This document shows positions 27,714 to 39,394 of a stretch of DNA of 64,000 nucleotides, one piece after another. This stretch comes from Rhabdornis inornatus. Its lineage: Eukaryota; Chordata; Aves; Passeriformes; Rhabdornithidae. Position 1 is the stretch's first letter. Each line of letters begins with the position of its first letter. Under the pieces are notes generated by a model. That model saw only the letters and a program-made list of their open reading frames with translations, ran no database searches and was not told the DNA's origin. The stretch covers positions 1,759,083 through 1,823,082 of the forward strand of contig VWZS01000187.1 in the NCBI GenBank assembly GCA_013397075.1. The letters are read 5' to 3'. The translations under genes were made by a program, and so were the position numbers.

Positions 27714-27854
27714 CCAAGATCAACTCAGTTGGTCAGAGCATGGTGCTGATAACACCAAGGCTGAGGGTTTGATCCCTGTACAGGCCATTCACTTAAGAGC
27801 TGGATTCGACCATCCTTGTGGGTCTCTTCCAACTCAGAATATTCTGGGATTCTG
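27714..27854 (+). repeat. tRNA-Ile-derived SINE with CR1-like tail (TguSINE1-like), sense
   Basis: The head CTCAGTTGGTCAGAGCATGG is the D-arm and A-box region of tRNA-Ile. It is followed by CTGATAACACC (anticodon loop, here GAT by one substitution), and GGTTTGATCCCTGTACAGGC is the T-arm and B box. The body ATTCACTTAAGAGCTGGATT leads into the CR1-like tail CTTGTGGGTCTCTTCCAACT, which ends in ATTCTGGGATTCTG. The copy is nearly full length and better preserved than the one at 14.0-14.2 kb. It should not be called as a tRNA gene: the acceptor stem is incomplete and it continues directly into the tail. Confidence 0.88.
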
Positions 27855-28333
27855 CTGTTATGCAGTCTGCACAAGAATTTCAGTTGATGTCTGAGATCTG
27901 GTATTGAGGACTTTCTATGGGGGCATGTTTTAACTTTCTCACTATGAAGAAATGCATTTATGTGAATTTTAAAGCCAAGTCGTCTAGCAGTTGTAGTCAT
28001 GGAAGTTAGAACTCTCTTGCCTGGTGGACTGTCAACTCTTAAAACAAACCAAGGGGCTCTTAGCATATTCTTTCTCCTCCTGCTTTTCCTCCTATTTACT
28101 TTGGGATTGGTTTCAGTGATTGAGAAATGCTCCATTTGCTCTCACTTGACATGCTTTTAGGGAGACACAATAGTGTGTGCACTGTGTTGTTGAATATTTT
28201 CTGTTTAGAGCAAAGCAGTTGGTTGCACAGCCTGTGTGCCATGCTCTTCATATGTGTATAAAATAAAGTACTCTTTGATCTTTCTTTCCTGTGTATCTCT
28301 AATCTAGACCCATTCTGGTTTTTTTTTCCCCAG

Positions 28334-28412
28334 CTGGAGGGTGTGCTTGTGAGCCAGGCATTGTTGACTTTGCTCTGTGTGTTGGCTCCTGAACAAAGGC
28401 ACTGCTGAAAAG
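28334..28412 (+). other. Candidate non-coding exon (5' UTR, poison or lncRNA exon)
   Basis: A 79-base segment has excellent splice signals on both sides. The acceptor is a long T/C tract ending TTTTTTTTCCCCAG, and the donor is AAAAG then GTGAGTG. All three frames contain a stop (frame 1 only at its last full codon). It therefore cannot be an internal coding exon of a joined frame; inserted after the proposed first exon it would end translation. It would suit an alternative 5' UTR exon, a regulated poison exon or a lncRNA exon on the + strand. The evidence is splice-site strength alone, and chance pairs of good sites are expected a few times in 64 kb. Confidence 0.35.
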
Positions 28413-31400
28413 GTGAGTGCTTAACTTCCATCCTCTTTGATGAAGGTTTATGTTCAGAGGAACTGATAAATTCAGACTTGCCAAACCTGTCACCTTAAAC
28501 TGTAGCTAGGTTTGCAATGGAGAAAGTCTAATCTACCAGCTCATAAAATTGCAAGCATCAGCCATCAAAACACTGTGAGACTCTGGTTTAGTGTAAATTG
28601 TGTGGCATTCTGCAGCACTGGAGACCAGAGAAGCTGAAAGGTAGGAATGTTTCATCTCTTGAACAGATCTGAATTTGGAGCTAGAGAGATCTCTGAGACC
28701 CTGAAAATAAGTGATAAAAATACAATACCCAGCCTGTAATCTACCCAGGAAGGGATGGCTGAGGGACATGCATGACCACCTGTTTCCTACATAGTTGTGT
28801 GCATTTCTCATAAAGTTCTGTTTGCCACATCAGCTGTTTTCTGAAGGTAGCTGAGGTACCTGAGAATTAACTGAACAGGCTTTTATCAAATCGAGAAGAC
28901 TGTTTATAAGATGGGGAATAAATTTAATGGCATTTCTCTGCCGTGAGTACTTACTAGGAGTTTTTCAAAACCTTCCCCTTCAGTCAGTGAAATACTGAGT
29001 GTGCCAGGCATGTAAAAGTGCAGTGACTAAGGGGAATTTCAAACTTAGTTTATAGGAAATAAACAAAACTTTGTTTATTGGAAGTTATTAGTACTCTAAA
29101 GAAAGGTAGATGAAAGTAAATATGTGATATTGTAATGCCTATATTCATCTGCTTTCCATGAAATTGCTTTAACCATCAACCTGCTAGATTTCAGGCTGTT
29201 TCTTTGAAACCATGAAAGGCAAGGCAAGATTCTCCTCCTCATTTTGTGCATAGATAAATTTGTCTGGTAAAGCAAGATCTTGTTCTATGATTCTCTTGCT
29301 CTGTGATTGCAATGAAAAGAACCTGACTGACCAAGGACTCTTTACAGTCTCCTTACTGAAGGGCACTAAAATCAGTAGTCTACTGTATACAGCTCCAGAA
29401 GTAGTTCTGTGTGTCAGAAAAAAAAATTAAAATTCCATTTGGTTTGGCATGTTTCCTCTATCAGGAAGTGGTGAGGTGCAGTCATGAGGAATACAATATG
29501 AAGAAGGATTAGCAAGCAAGCAAGGAATAAGTATAATTTAAGAGGTGGCAGGTAGATGTAAGGATCCGTCCTAGAAGAAGGTACGGTTATGGAATTGTAA
29601 TTTTATTAAACAATCATAAAGAATAATTCTCTGTACCTGGGGGGTTGTACAGAATAATCGTTTCTAATAAGGTTGAGTTCAGCAATTACTATGGTACTCT
29701 TGAGACTAAGCATTTTTGGTCTTTCTGCCATTAGTGGCTAAGTCATGTGGGACTTAGTGATACAATTGAGCTGGAAATAGCATTTTGGGTATTTTCTTCT
29801 AAAGCTTGCTGTTGCACACAAGGCCCTAAAAGAAAGTAAATCTTATATGTTGGAAACTGTAAGGGTAGTTACTGACAAGCCATATGTCTTTGTGTTTGTC
29901 CTCTAGAAAACATGGATTCCTTAAAAAGAAGCAAACCTCCTCCCATCCCAGGGAAACTCACTTAACTTTATTTCCCAATGTGATACTTTTATAAAATACG
30001 TAGTCTAAGGAGTCTGCGTTCAGTTGCTTCTCTCCTCTTGTCGTTTCTCTCACCCTTCTAAATAAGTTACTCTTTGCCCTCTGCCATATCCATGTAACTG
30101 GATGAACTGTAGATGTGCAGTGACTTTGTGCAGCTACAAAAGCAATATGTAATGCACAAGCCAGGTTTTTTAATCAGACAACCTGATGAGACCAGAAATA
30201 CAAACATCTCTGCATTTAGTGATGTAGTTTCAGATATCGAAGCTGATTGCTCATCCCTCCTGTTCAGTGGTATCTGTCTCTTTGTGCTTTGATTGGTGGT
30301 GCAGGAAGGCTTGAATATCTTTTTTGATAGACACAGAATCTCTAGAGGGATCTTTGGAGTCCTTAATTTGCATACTGGATTTTCTCTTCCTTTTCCATTC
30401 CAAGAGAACTGATTCGGAAGTGGCTATAGGTACATAGGTTTACTGCAGGAAAACTTTCTGAGATCCTTTTTGAGATCCTCACTCACTCCAAAAATTCAGG
30501 CACAGGAAACACCAGACTGGAACATGGAGTTCTGTTCTGCTGGGAGCTCTGGGTGTGTAGGGCTGTATTATTAGCAACTGCCTGAAGCAGACCCTTCCTG
30601 CTGAGGAATCTTTTTCAAGCAGACATCTCCCTCTACAATAAGCAGCAGTATCCTTGTGATTCCTTTCAGATGTGCTGCCTGTTGTGGACTCGAGTGTATG
30701 AGGGTGTGTATTGCACTGAATTTGGTGTCTCTCCCGAGCTGGCAGGATTGTTCCCAGCTGTCAGTGACTCACAGTAGCCGAGCTGCTGTCTCAGAGTTCA
30801 AGTTAATGGAATCTGCAGTTCAGTTTCCCTTGATTTGTTTGGCAGAGATGAAGTTTCCCATGAACTAGCAAGAGCAGGAGAGAGATTCCACAAAGTAGTA
30901 GCTTTGAGTATGTGTTGGGTCTGAAAAATTGCTGAGAAGTGTTGTCCTTACTTCCTCAGCTCTTCCTTGGGAACAACTCCTTGCCAACAGTCATGCTTTC
31001 AGGTGTTTCCTTTTGTTTTGTCTAGCTTCTTGCGCTGTACTTATTGCCAACAATCCCCAATTTCCAGAACTGCATTAAATATGTGATAAATGTATGCCAT
31101 ATGATTGTCATCTTATTCTTTCTCTGAAAGGATGGCAAACTTCATTTGAATTTAGAGGTTCTGTTTTCTCAGCAGGGTAACTATTTATGCCAAAGAAAAA
31201 GGGCACAAATGTCATCAATGCAATTCATTCATAGAATTATTTTATTTACTGTGTGAAAAGTTATGTTTTATCCTGTCTTTTTTGCCATTTCACATTTTTA
31301 CCAACGAGGTTATCTTATGGTAATATAAAAGGATATTTGATATAACTGGGGTGTACCATATACAATGGGGTTTTACATGTCGATTTTGACAGTTGTTCTG

Positions 31401-34400
31401 CTAGTGTGTGATTCCTCTAGGGACCTGCTGGACTCTGACAGAGCTGTGTTTGCAAGTAGGCAGTATTAAGTGCTGGCTCCTGAACAGCACTGGTTCTTCC
31501 AGAATCAGTAGGAACCTTTGAATTTTGTTTATTTTCTTTGAAGACAGCTGTTAAGTGACTGAGAATCACTGTCAGTTTCCAAAGTAAATAGGTCTTCTGA
31601 AGCTTATTTGCCTTCTTATTGATCTGTTACAGAGTATCAGAATATTGGAAGCAAGTTCAGTTGAGCACTTGTAGCTCCATTATACTGCATGTGAACCTTG
31701 GGCAAGTGTATGAAGTGTATTTTCTAGTTCAGTATGCTGTTAGAAAATGCATGAAAGTCCAAGAAAATAGCAGATGTTTGCTATTCAGTGTTGTGGCTTT
31801 TCTATTGTCATTAATCTGTTAGAAAGACATTCCAAGAACACACAGTAAGATGATGATATTCAGTTTGCTAATCAATAAGCAAAGAAGGGAAGAAGTAATA
31901 GAGTTTTATTTTCTGGTTATACTAAGCAAGAAGAGCCCAAGAAGATTGTATATATGTATTTCAGACTTCAGGTGCATTTTTCCAGTGAGCAGGATTGCCT
32001 TCTTCTTTCCAGCTCTATATTTGCTTCCTTTGTCTACACTTTCATAAGCAATAATCCTGTTTTTTTCAATGGAATCACAGATAGTGAAACTCCTCTGTTT
32101 CTATGTAGTACAGGTTTGCCACATCAAGTTTATAGGGCATGGTATTTGAAGTGAGGTTAAGGACTCTTTCAGGGTACTTTTCTCCATTAATACAAGGTAC
32201 TTGTCTTACTGTCTGGTAAAGACAGTTTTTATTTTGGTTACATCCACTATCACAGGGAAATATTGAAATTGTTTTCCTGCCCCAGATTTTTTCTCAAGGC
32301 ATGTGGAGAGCAAGAGTGTCACGTGTTGACTGCTGAAGACTTGTTTGCGTGAATGCATTGAGAAAAGGTAAAATCAACTTTTTACAGCTAGGAAGTCAGT
32401 ATGCAGTAAACTCAAGTACCTTAAATCATGGTATAGACTTCTTATTCAGGAAGAAGTTTACCTGACTTTGCTGTGTCTTTAACTTTCTTTCTAAATACCT
32501 GAGGAATAAAAGCTCCTTCTGTGTATGACAAGGGATTTTATAATGATCTCCCCCACTGATCTCAGTGACATATTCAATTCTGCAGAAGTCATACAGTGCA
32601 TGCAAAAGTTCTTTTATGTTTATCTCTTGGCTTTTTTCACATTGGTGTTGTGGCACTGACTTTTTTGTTCAGAGTCCTAAGATCAGTCTTTGCTAGAGGA
32701 CTTGTTATAATTAATATTAGACTGATTGGAGTAACCTATTCATGGTATTAGAAATGCACTAGAAATTGTACTTAGAAATGTACAACTGGTGATAATACTG
32801 AAAATATTGTGCAGATACTGTTTGTTACCTGGACTTCAGCAGGCAGTGTGTTCTAGTCACTTTAAAGCCTGGGAAAGGGTACAAGAGAAGCAGGGGCAGA
32901 GAATTACGTACACAGATGAGAAGTACCACAGTACCAGATGAATATGATTCCAACTTTTTTAAAGTATTAAATGCTTCGGCACAGGGTATTTAGAACCCAT
33001 CAGGCACACACAACTGATGGAAAAGAGGAAGAAAAGAGCCAGATAGAAAACGGATATAAACTTGCACAACTGTCCAATATTTGAGCAACATAAACTCCAG
33101 TTCTGAATTGTCCTCTGTACTGTCATGCAGTTTTCTGATTTTGTCAACTAATATAATTAACTGCAGAGAAACTGCTTCAAAATTCACTCTGTTTCTAGAA
33201 AAAGCTCTTTGTGGAACGGGATCTCCCACAAAAGACTTACTAAATTTATCTTACTTTATCCTCTGCTCTACCTTTTCACTCAGTTATGTAATTTATAACT
33301 TTTGTTCTTCCTTGCCTTCTGGATAGTTCAGAATTCCAAATCCTTCAGTCATTCTCTCCTTGCAGCTGATTTCTGAATTCATTCCATCTGACTTGTGCAG
33401 TGTAATAGAAGAAATCTTAGACAAAGCATGTAATCGCATGTTTTGGAAATTAGGAATCAAAAGCATGTTTCAAGTGAGGATGGGACTATCTCAATCTCAG
33501 TATACCTAAACTGGTGTCCTAAGTGGCTTATCCTGTGTCAAAAGGTGAACAATCTAAAAAATTTCCAGCTGTCATCAAGATAGCCAGTCAAAAACAGAGC
33601 TTTTAAGACAAGAATACTGTAGACTGTTTCTTTTACTGAGCCACTTGAGGGATTCTGAATGTAAGGGACTTTGCTGTATGTGTATGTAGTATCAAAGGCA
33701 GTAAATGTGCCTTCAGCTGAGTCCTAAAGGCAGTGAGCAGTCTCAGGGTCAGCTGTGCACCATTGACTAGTTGGCAAATTGTCTTCCCAACCTGGAATGG
33801 CACCTGGAGCTTACTGTTTGCCATGTCATTATTAAGAAAAGTACATTATTACATTATTAATAAAAGTACATTTATTCTTTTGGTTCCACGATGTTTTAAA
33901 AACAGTTTACAGCTTCACGTCTGTTCTCTCCTATGACTCTTGTGTTTGAGCTGGTTTTTTGCTCTTTTTTCTTGAGCTGAAATATTTTATCTCGTCATAA
34001 AAAGAGATCCCTGTTGCTTTTGTTGTCTATATTGTAACTTCAGTAGCTGAATTTGAGGTACAGTAGTTGCTTACTTTCCAAGACAGTTGAGGTGAGAAAA
34101 GCAGCAATGTGAAGCAGGTAGGTGCATCAGTGTAACATATGAAAGAATAGTGTGATGATGAAAGGCAATGAGCTTCTAAATAAGCACAGAGAGAATGTGT
34201 GTGTGTGGTAAAGAGGGAGGTGTCTCAAAAAGCTGTGTTTGTCCTTTTGAGGCTCCCGAGTGCTATAATTGAGTCAACATGTCAAAGTGAAGTATGTGCT
34301 GAGCCTTGGGAGCAGGGGAAAGCTGCGTCTTCTGCACGTACGGGTTTGGATGAGCCCCATTTTACAGCAATAATAAGCACTCTGCTTTTGCACTTCTGTA

Positions 34401-35880
34401 ACTACAACTCAACAGAATAGCTGCCCAACAAAGCTCTATAGCTGATGTTTCTCTAAGAACTGCTTTAAGTCTTTGTTTGGTTGGGAAGCTATGAGTAATT
34501 GGCTGATACGGATGTGAACAAAGGGGAATATGACTGAATGCACTATTGAGATACAGGCAAAACTAATGGAAAGGGTCTTCCTTAATGTATTCCTGAGTCT
34601 CAGAGAATCAAATATCTGTATGTCTTGCCATATTTCTTACGTTGGTGTAATATTTTGGGGATAGACTGACTTTTGTTTACTGTCGGATTTTTGTGTTTTA
34701 AATGGATGGAAAAGGGTTGATTTCAACCCTTTGTCCTGGTGGTTTGTTACAGCCTTTGGCTGTGTGACTTCACGCATGATGCTGCACTGGCAGCTCTCTC
34801 CTTGGCTGTAGCTCACTGCAGCATTGCTCTAGGAAATCATATGAAATTGAAAGTTCTTTAAAGCCAGTGTTTCTTTGCTAACACGCTAATTTTGTCTTGA
34901 TTGGGTTTTATGTAGAAAAAGCACCTTTGGTGCTTTTGTATTTTATAAATCATGCTTACTGATATATCTGATGTTCTGATTGTTTCCATAGTGACAGCAG
35001 TGGCAGAAACCTGAAAAAGGAAGGTGACAGCACTGTATTTTTAAGATGAACTGTTTTACAGAGGAATGGTTTGAGGGGGTAGGAATACAGTAGATTTTTT
35101 CAAGCAGTAACAGAATGTATTTTTTCAAGCAGTAGTACTTACTTGGAGGTCAGAGAGGAAAGATTTGGTTTGCTATTTTGGCATTCATTTGTGTGGGGAA
35201 GCAGTGAGCACAAGGTTAATCTAGATAATATGAGGTATTTCCAGCAATGTCTCCTTTCTTGCTGCTCCAAAAGACGATAAAATCTTGAAATGCAGAAAAC
35301 TGAAATGTGCGGATTATCTTCACAGGAAAGGTGGAAGTCAATGTGCTTGTGAGAAAATGTGTTACATGTTTTTGTTTCATAATTTCTTCCAAATTCATCA
35401 ACTAAGTGCTGGAAGCTTTTAGCATTAAAAATCAGACACAAAGCCATTAGTGAGAGCTTTAGCCTTCTTTTCTCCTTTGATAAAATCAGTCAATTGTCTT
35501 ATTTTATTTTCATGTAACAAGGCTTTATTCCCTTTCATTACACGTCATACTATTTGCATTTGAAAGTAAGATACCTTGAGAGAATATAGGCAGTATAGTT
35601 CAGAGTCCATGCTGCAAGAGAGAGGGTTTTTTTTAAAGCATTTTGTAGAAGACACAAGCTTCCCTAACATTCCCTTTTGTCATTGGCGTTGATGCTTCTT
35701 CCTGTGGTCTGGCCACGTGAAGAGTTGCCTGAGATATAATGTATACCTGCTGTTCTTATATCAGCACAGACAAGTAAGAGGAGATAATGTGAGAGATGCT
35801 TGTAAATGATGTCAAATATTTTCATTTGGGGGCTAATTTTTTTCTGTGAAGCATTGGTTAGCATTCTGGTTGATTCACCG
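28413..35880 (+). other. Proposed first intron, no recognised feature
   Basis: AT-rich DNA with no convincing exon or recognised interspersed repeat. It contains a short (TG)6 run at about 34196-34207 and a 16-base direct repeat (35094-35109 and 35119-35134, ATTTTTTCAAGCAGTA) whose copies start 25 bases apart. Open frames are short and random-looking on both strands. Confidence 0.5.
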
Positions 35881-36029
35881 TACCTGGAGGTATCTAAGCA
35901 ATGTAGGTATGGCACTTAGGGACTGCCAAGCCTACCACTTGGTTTGATTTCGGTGCGCCTAACAGTGCCAGGTTGATGGTTGGACTGCATCTTAAAGATC
36001 TTTTCCCACCAAATGGTTCTGTGATTCAA
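35881..36029 (+). mobile_element. CR1 LINE 3' terminus, sense, heavily 5'-truncated
   Basis: The segment starts with CCTGGAGGTATCTAAGCAAT, runs through a GGCACTTAGGGAC block and a CAGTGCCAGGTTGATGGTTG block, then GACTGCATCTTAAAGATCTT and TTCCCACCAAATGGTTCTGT, and ends GATTC. Both the order of these blocks and the terminal TTCTGTGATTC are those of avian CR1 3' ends on the + strand. About 150 bases remain. Confidence 0.85.
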
Positions 36030-38865
36030 AGCAGGCTTCTCCTGCCCACCCTATCACAGTGCCTAGGATCTGCAGTCAGGCTGGGGACCTTGTGCCCAGG
36101 TAGTTCTAGAAAGAGCTTAGAATAAGTTGGGCTGTGCTGCCCATCTCCAGGTGGCAGACACATCCTCCAGCCCTGGGGAAATCAAGTAGGCTGGTAGTAA
36201 GACACAGGTGTTACACTCCAATTTAACACATTGTTAAATTCATATCTCTTATGCCTTCCAGCCAAAATATGGCATCATGCTGTAAATTGAATATGTGTTA
36301 CATCTTATTACACTGGGGAAGAGAAGCCGGCAGCTGGGAGTTAGTGTTGCTTTTTAAGTTGCACAGGTTAGTTGGTTATTTGTGCCTGAGGCCTCTTAGG
36401 ACACATCTGCATTAGTACCTCAGCTGGTTCTTCTATCATTTTGGTGTCTTGGGAGTGGGGTGCCTAAAAATATGTAATTTATTGTTCTTCTTTATATTTA
36501 TCTGCAGTGTTCTGGTCAGCTTGTTGGAAGTGTTTGATTCTGGTTTTCCACTGACCTGAAGGAAGGGGAAGTTTCCTTGTTTTTTACAACTGGGATCACT
36601 GTGTAAAACAGCGAAGTGATTTAGAAATCATGGGAGCAGTTAGTTGTAGCAGAAAGGCTGAAGAAAATTGTGTTATCTGTTCTAAATAATGTCCTCTTAT
36701 TTGCAGAATGAAGCAAATTTAAATAATTTTTTTCTTAAGAGACAAGTTCATTTCTAGACACTTGAATTGTTGAAATGCTGACTTAGTGGAAAAAAGATTG
36801 GTTAGTTGGTGTTGTCTCTACACCCTCACTGCTCTCCACCCAAAAAAATCCCCAACCCCTTGTTTTTGTATTATTTACAGTGACGAAGTTCTAAGGCATT
36901 GCTTAGTGCTTTGTCTTCAGTAGTGTCCTGTGTCCCAAGCATATGTTGAACATCGCTTGTATTTCAGTAGCACTATGAAATGTGGTCAGAAGTAGACATT
37001 TAGACATGCCTCTGTCATGTGAAACATATTTAGTTTCTTCATCTGTAAAACTTACAGGTTTAAATTCACAGCTTCTTCTGATCCCCATTGGAATGAAGGG
37101 GTAGTGGTTTTCTTTTTTGCACTGCTAGTGATAGCAGTTAGTACTGATTCGTTGGTGTTGACCCCTCTGCTGCTTGTTAAAAGATAGCTTTATTTGCAGA
37201 GGTATCACAGTGAGCTTAATTTGGCTTGCTGCACCTTTGTAGCTGTTTTAATCTTATATGAGATAGATGAAATCCAAAGGGAAATTTGTAACGAAAAGAA
37301 AAAAAACCCAAACCAAAACTAACTATTCACATGTAAATGTACCTATTAAAACCACGGACCATGTAGATTTAGATAGTCTTATATTAATTTCTTGAAGTAG
37401 AAATTTCCCTTAAATCTTGGGAAAACATCTGCAAGGAAGAAGGCATCTCTTGTACTTCTTTTGCTCCTGGTTCCAATTACAGGCAGCTGTCTGATTTATA
37501 CTCAGTGAAAACTGCTAATTGTGCCCTTGTAAACCCTTTTAGTTTAGAGGAAAATGTATTTATTTGCATGCAAATATTTGCATGTGAAATACTGAAAACC
37601 TTTCTTGCAGATACAAAATTTTACAATTCAAAACATATGAGCCTCTAATGCTCTCCTAAAAGCTGTTCCTTCCCTGGCTGATAGCTTTTACTTTGCCATG
37701 TGTCATTAGCGTTTACTGTTATTGCAAGTTCTTGGATAACAGATTGAGGTGACTTTGTATGCTGGTTTGGATGGCATTTGCCAAGCAAATTCTTAGGAAC
37801 CTTGCAGTCATTTGCTCTGTCTCTTATGAAACTTGAAACTCTTGTGATGCAAAGGATTTTGCATTCATTCTTTGTTTCTAAAGTAGCTGAGAGTTCCTAT
37901 TTTATGAAAAGTTTTTAAAACACTGACTAATAAAAAAAACCCCAAGTAGATTAGCATTTCGATCTTCACCTCTGTGGTGAATAATGCTGATTCTTTGGAA
38001 GAGCTTTTTATTAAAGTCTTTGATTTATTTTGAGGTACACTTGAAAATAGGAAACTATTGGGTTAGTGTAATTTTTCTTGTTAGAGAAATGTGTTTTGAT
38101 AAAATTGCATGCATGAAGTCCACCTCTCCTGTTTTGGGGTGGTGTGTCTGCAGTGGGAAAAGCCTGGTAATTCAGTGGCATAGTGTGTTCTTTTACTGAT
38201 GACACACACACACACTGTGCTATCAGGTTAGCTTTGTGCACTCTGTCCGTACTTATTCCTACCTTGAAATCACTTGTATCGAGAACAGCTCAGAGATATT
38301 TCAGCTGTCGTTGTCAATTTAAACCAAGATGCTTTGGCTTTCCCAGGTGCTGTTCTCAGAATTTTTTGAGGTCTGGATGATTTTTGTGTGCCTCTCACTC
38401 ATGTTTTTTAGCCTTTTTTATGCCCAGAAACCATTTTAATATATGTTTTGAAAAATTTATGTGTAGTATTTTTTTATTGTTTTATCCTCTGAATTTTTAT
38501 CATTGAGTATCTGTCTTTATCCGATTGCCTGAGCTTCCCTCAGGGTTAGGAGTGGGAACAGGAAAGAATTTGGTCTCCACCATTTTCTCGTGTTAGGTAA
38601 GTCAGTCTGGGGCTGGAGTATCTCTCTGGTGTTTTAAAACACCTTTAAAGTCATCTTCTCTGGGAATTGTAAATTCTGGCTCAGTCTTGGCTATGTGGGT
38701 CAGTGGACAAATACTTAGCTCAAAATGTGACACATTTGCTAGTGTTTAATGCTTCTATTTTCTTTCTTAATGTAGAATGGGCTTGTTCATTTCCCTGTTT
38801 TAATGTGGTACTTCAGGGAATAGCTGTAGAAAGCATTCTGCTGCTGAGTCATAGCACCTGGGGTG
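36030..38865 (+). other. Proposed first intron with possible POU-site cluster
   Basis: No exon is called here. The notable element is the octamer cluster at 37562-37584. A 7-unit AC run lies at 38202-38215. A 53-base segment at 38544-38596 has a strong acceptor (GCTTCCCTCAG) and a perfect donor (TTAG then GTAAGT) with one open frame, but is too short to be convincing alone. Confidence 0.45.
37562..37584. promoter_or_regulatory. Nested palindromic POU octamer cluster
   Basis: Three octamer sequences lie almost end to end: ATTTGCAT (37562-37569), ATGCAAAT (37568-37575) and ATTTGCAT (37576-37583). The first two form a perfect 14-bp palindrome. The last two form part of a perfect 18-bp palindrome (37567-37584). 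Octamers bind POU-family factors (Oct1, Brn and related), and palindromic spacing can favour dimers. That this is a working enhancer is inference; the surroundings are intron-like and AT-rich, where octamers also arise by chance. Confidence 0.35.
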
Positions 38866-39394
38866 CCTTGGGAAGAGCAGTGCCAGCAGGTGGGGGAGGT
38901 GATCCTGCCCCTCTACTCAGGCCTAGTGAAGCCACACCTGGACTGCTGTGCCCATTCCCCAGGACATGAGAGATGTGGAGCTCCTGGAGCAGGCCCAGCA
39001 GAGGGGGACTGGAGCATCTCTTATGAGGAAAGGCTGAGAGAGCTGGCCCTTATTCAGCCTCAAGAGATGAGTGAGAGGGGATCTCATCCATGTCTGTAAA
39101 TACCTGAAGGGAGGGTGTTAAAAGGATGGATCCAGGCTCTTCTAGTAATATCAGGCAATGAATGTGAGGCAACAGGCAGAAGTTGGTGCAGAGGAAGTTC
39201 CACCTGAACATGAGGAAGAATTTCTTTACTATGCAGATTATTGCACACTGTAACAGATTGCCCAGAGAGGCTGTGGAGTCTCCCTCAGAACCATCTGGAT
39301 GCAGTCCTGTGCAATGTGCTCTAGAATGACCCTGCTTGTGCAGGTAAGTGGGACCATTGTGGTTCCTTTCCAACCTTACCCATTCTGTGATTGT
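38866..39394 (+). mobile_element. CR1 LINE 3' part, sense
   Basis: About 530 bases run from the end of the CR1 ORF2 coding region through the 3' UTR. Landmarks in order are GAAGCCACACCTGGACTGCT, GGAGCAGGCCCAGCAGAGGG, ATCTCTTATGAGGAAAGGCT followed by GAGAGAGCTGGCCC, TGAGAGGGGATCTCATCCAT, ATGAGGAAGAATTTCTTTAC, and a terminal TTCCAACCTTACCCATTCTG then TGATT. The reading frame is broken, so it is a dead copy. It is the longest and clearest CR1 copy in the window. A GTAAGT at 39345, immediately after CTTGTGCAG within it, could act as a cryptic donor. Confidence 0.95.

Noticed and set aside
27714..27800. tRNA-Ile gene
   Set aside because: The head resembles tRNA-Ile but the acceptor stem is not intact and the sequence runs on into a CR1-like tail, as in a SINE.
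34044..34091. 48-base segment before a strong GAG/GTGAGA donor
   Set aside because: All frames have stops and it is very short; there is no further support beyond splice-like edges.
38544..38596. 53-base microexon candidate with acceptor CTTCCCTCAG and donor TTAG/GTAAGT
   Set aside because: The splice sites are excellent, but 53 bases give too little coding evidence and the phase does not lead into the exon at 47129.
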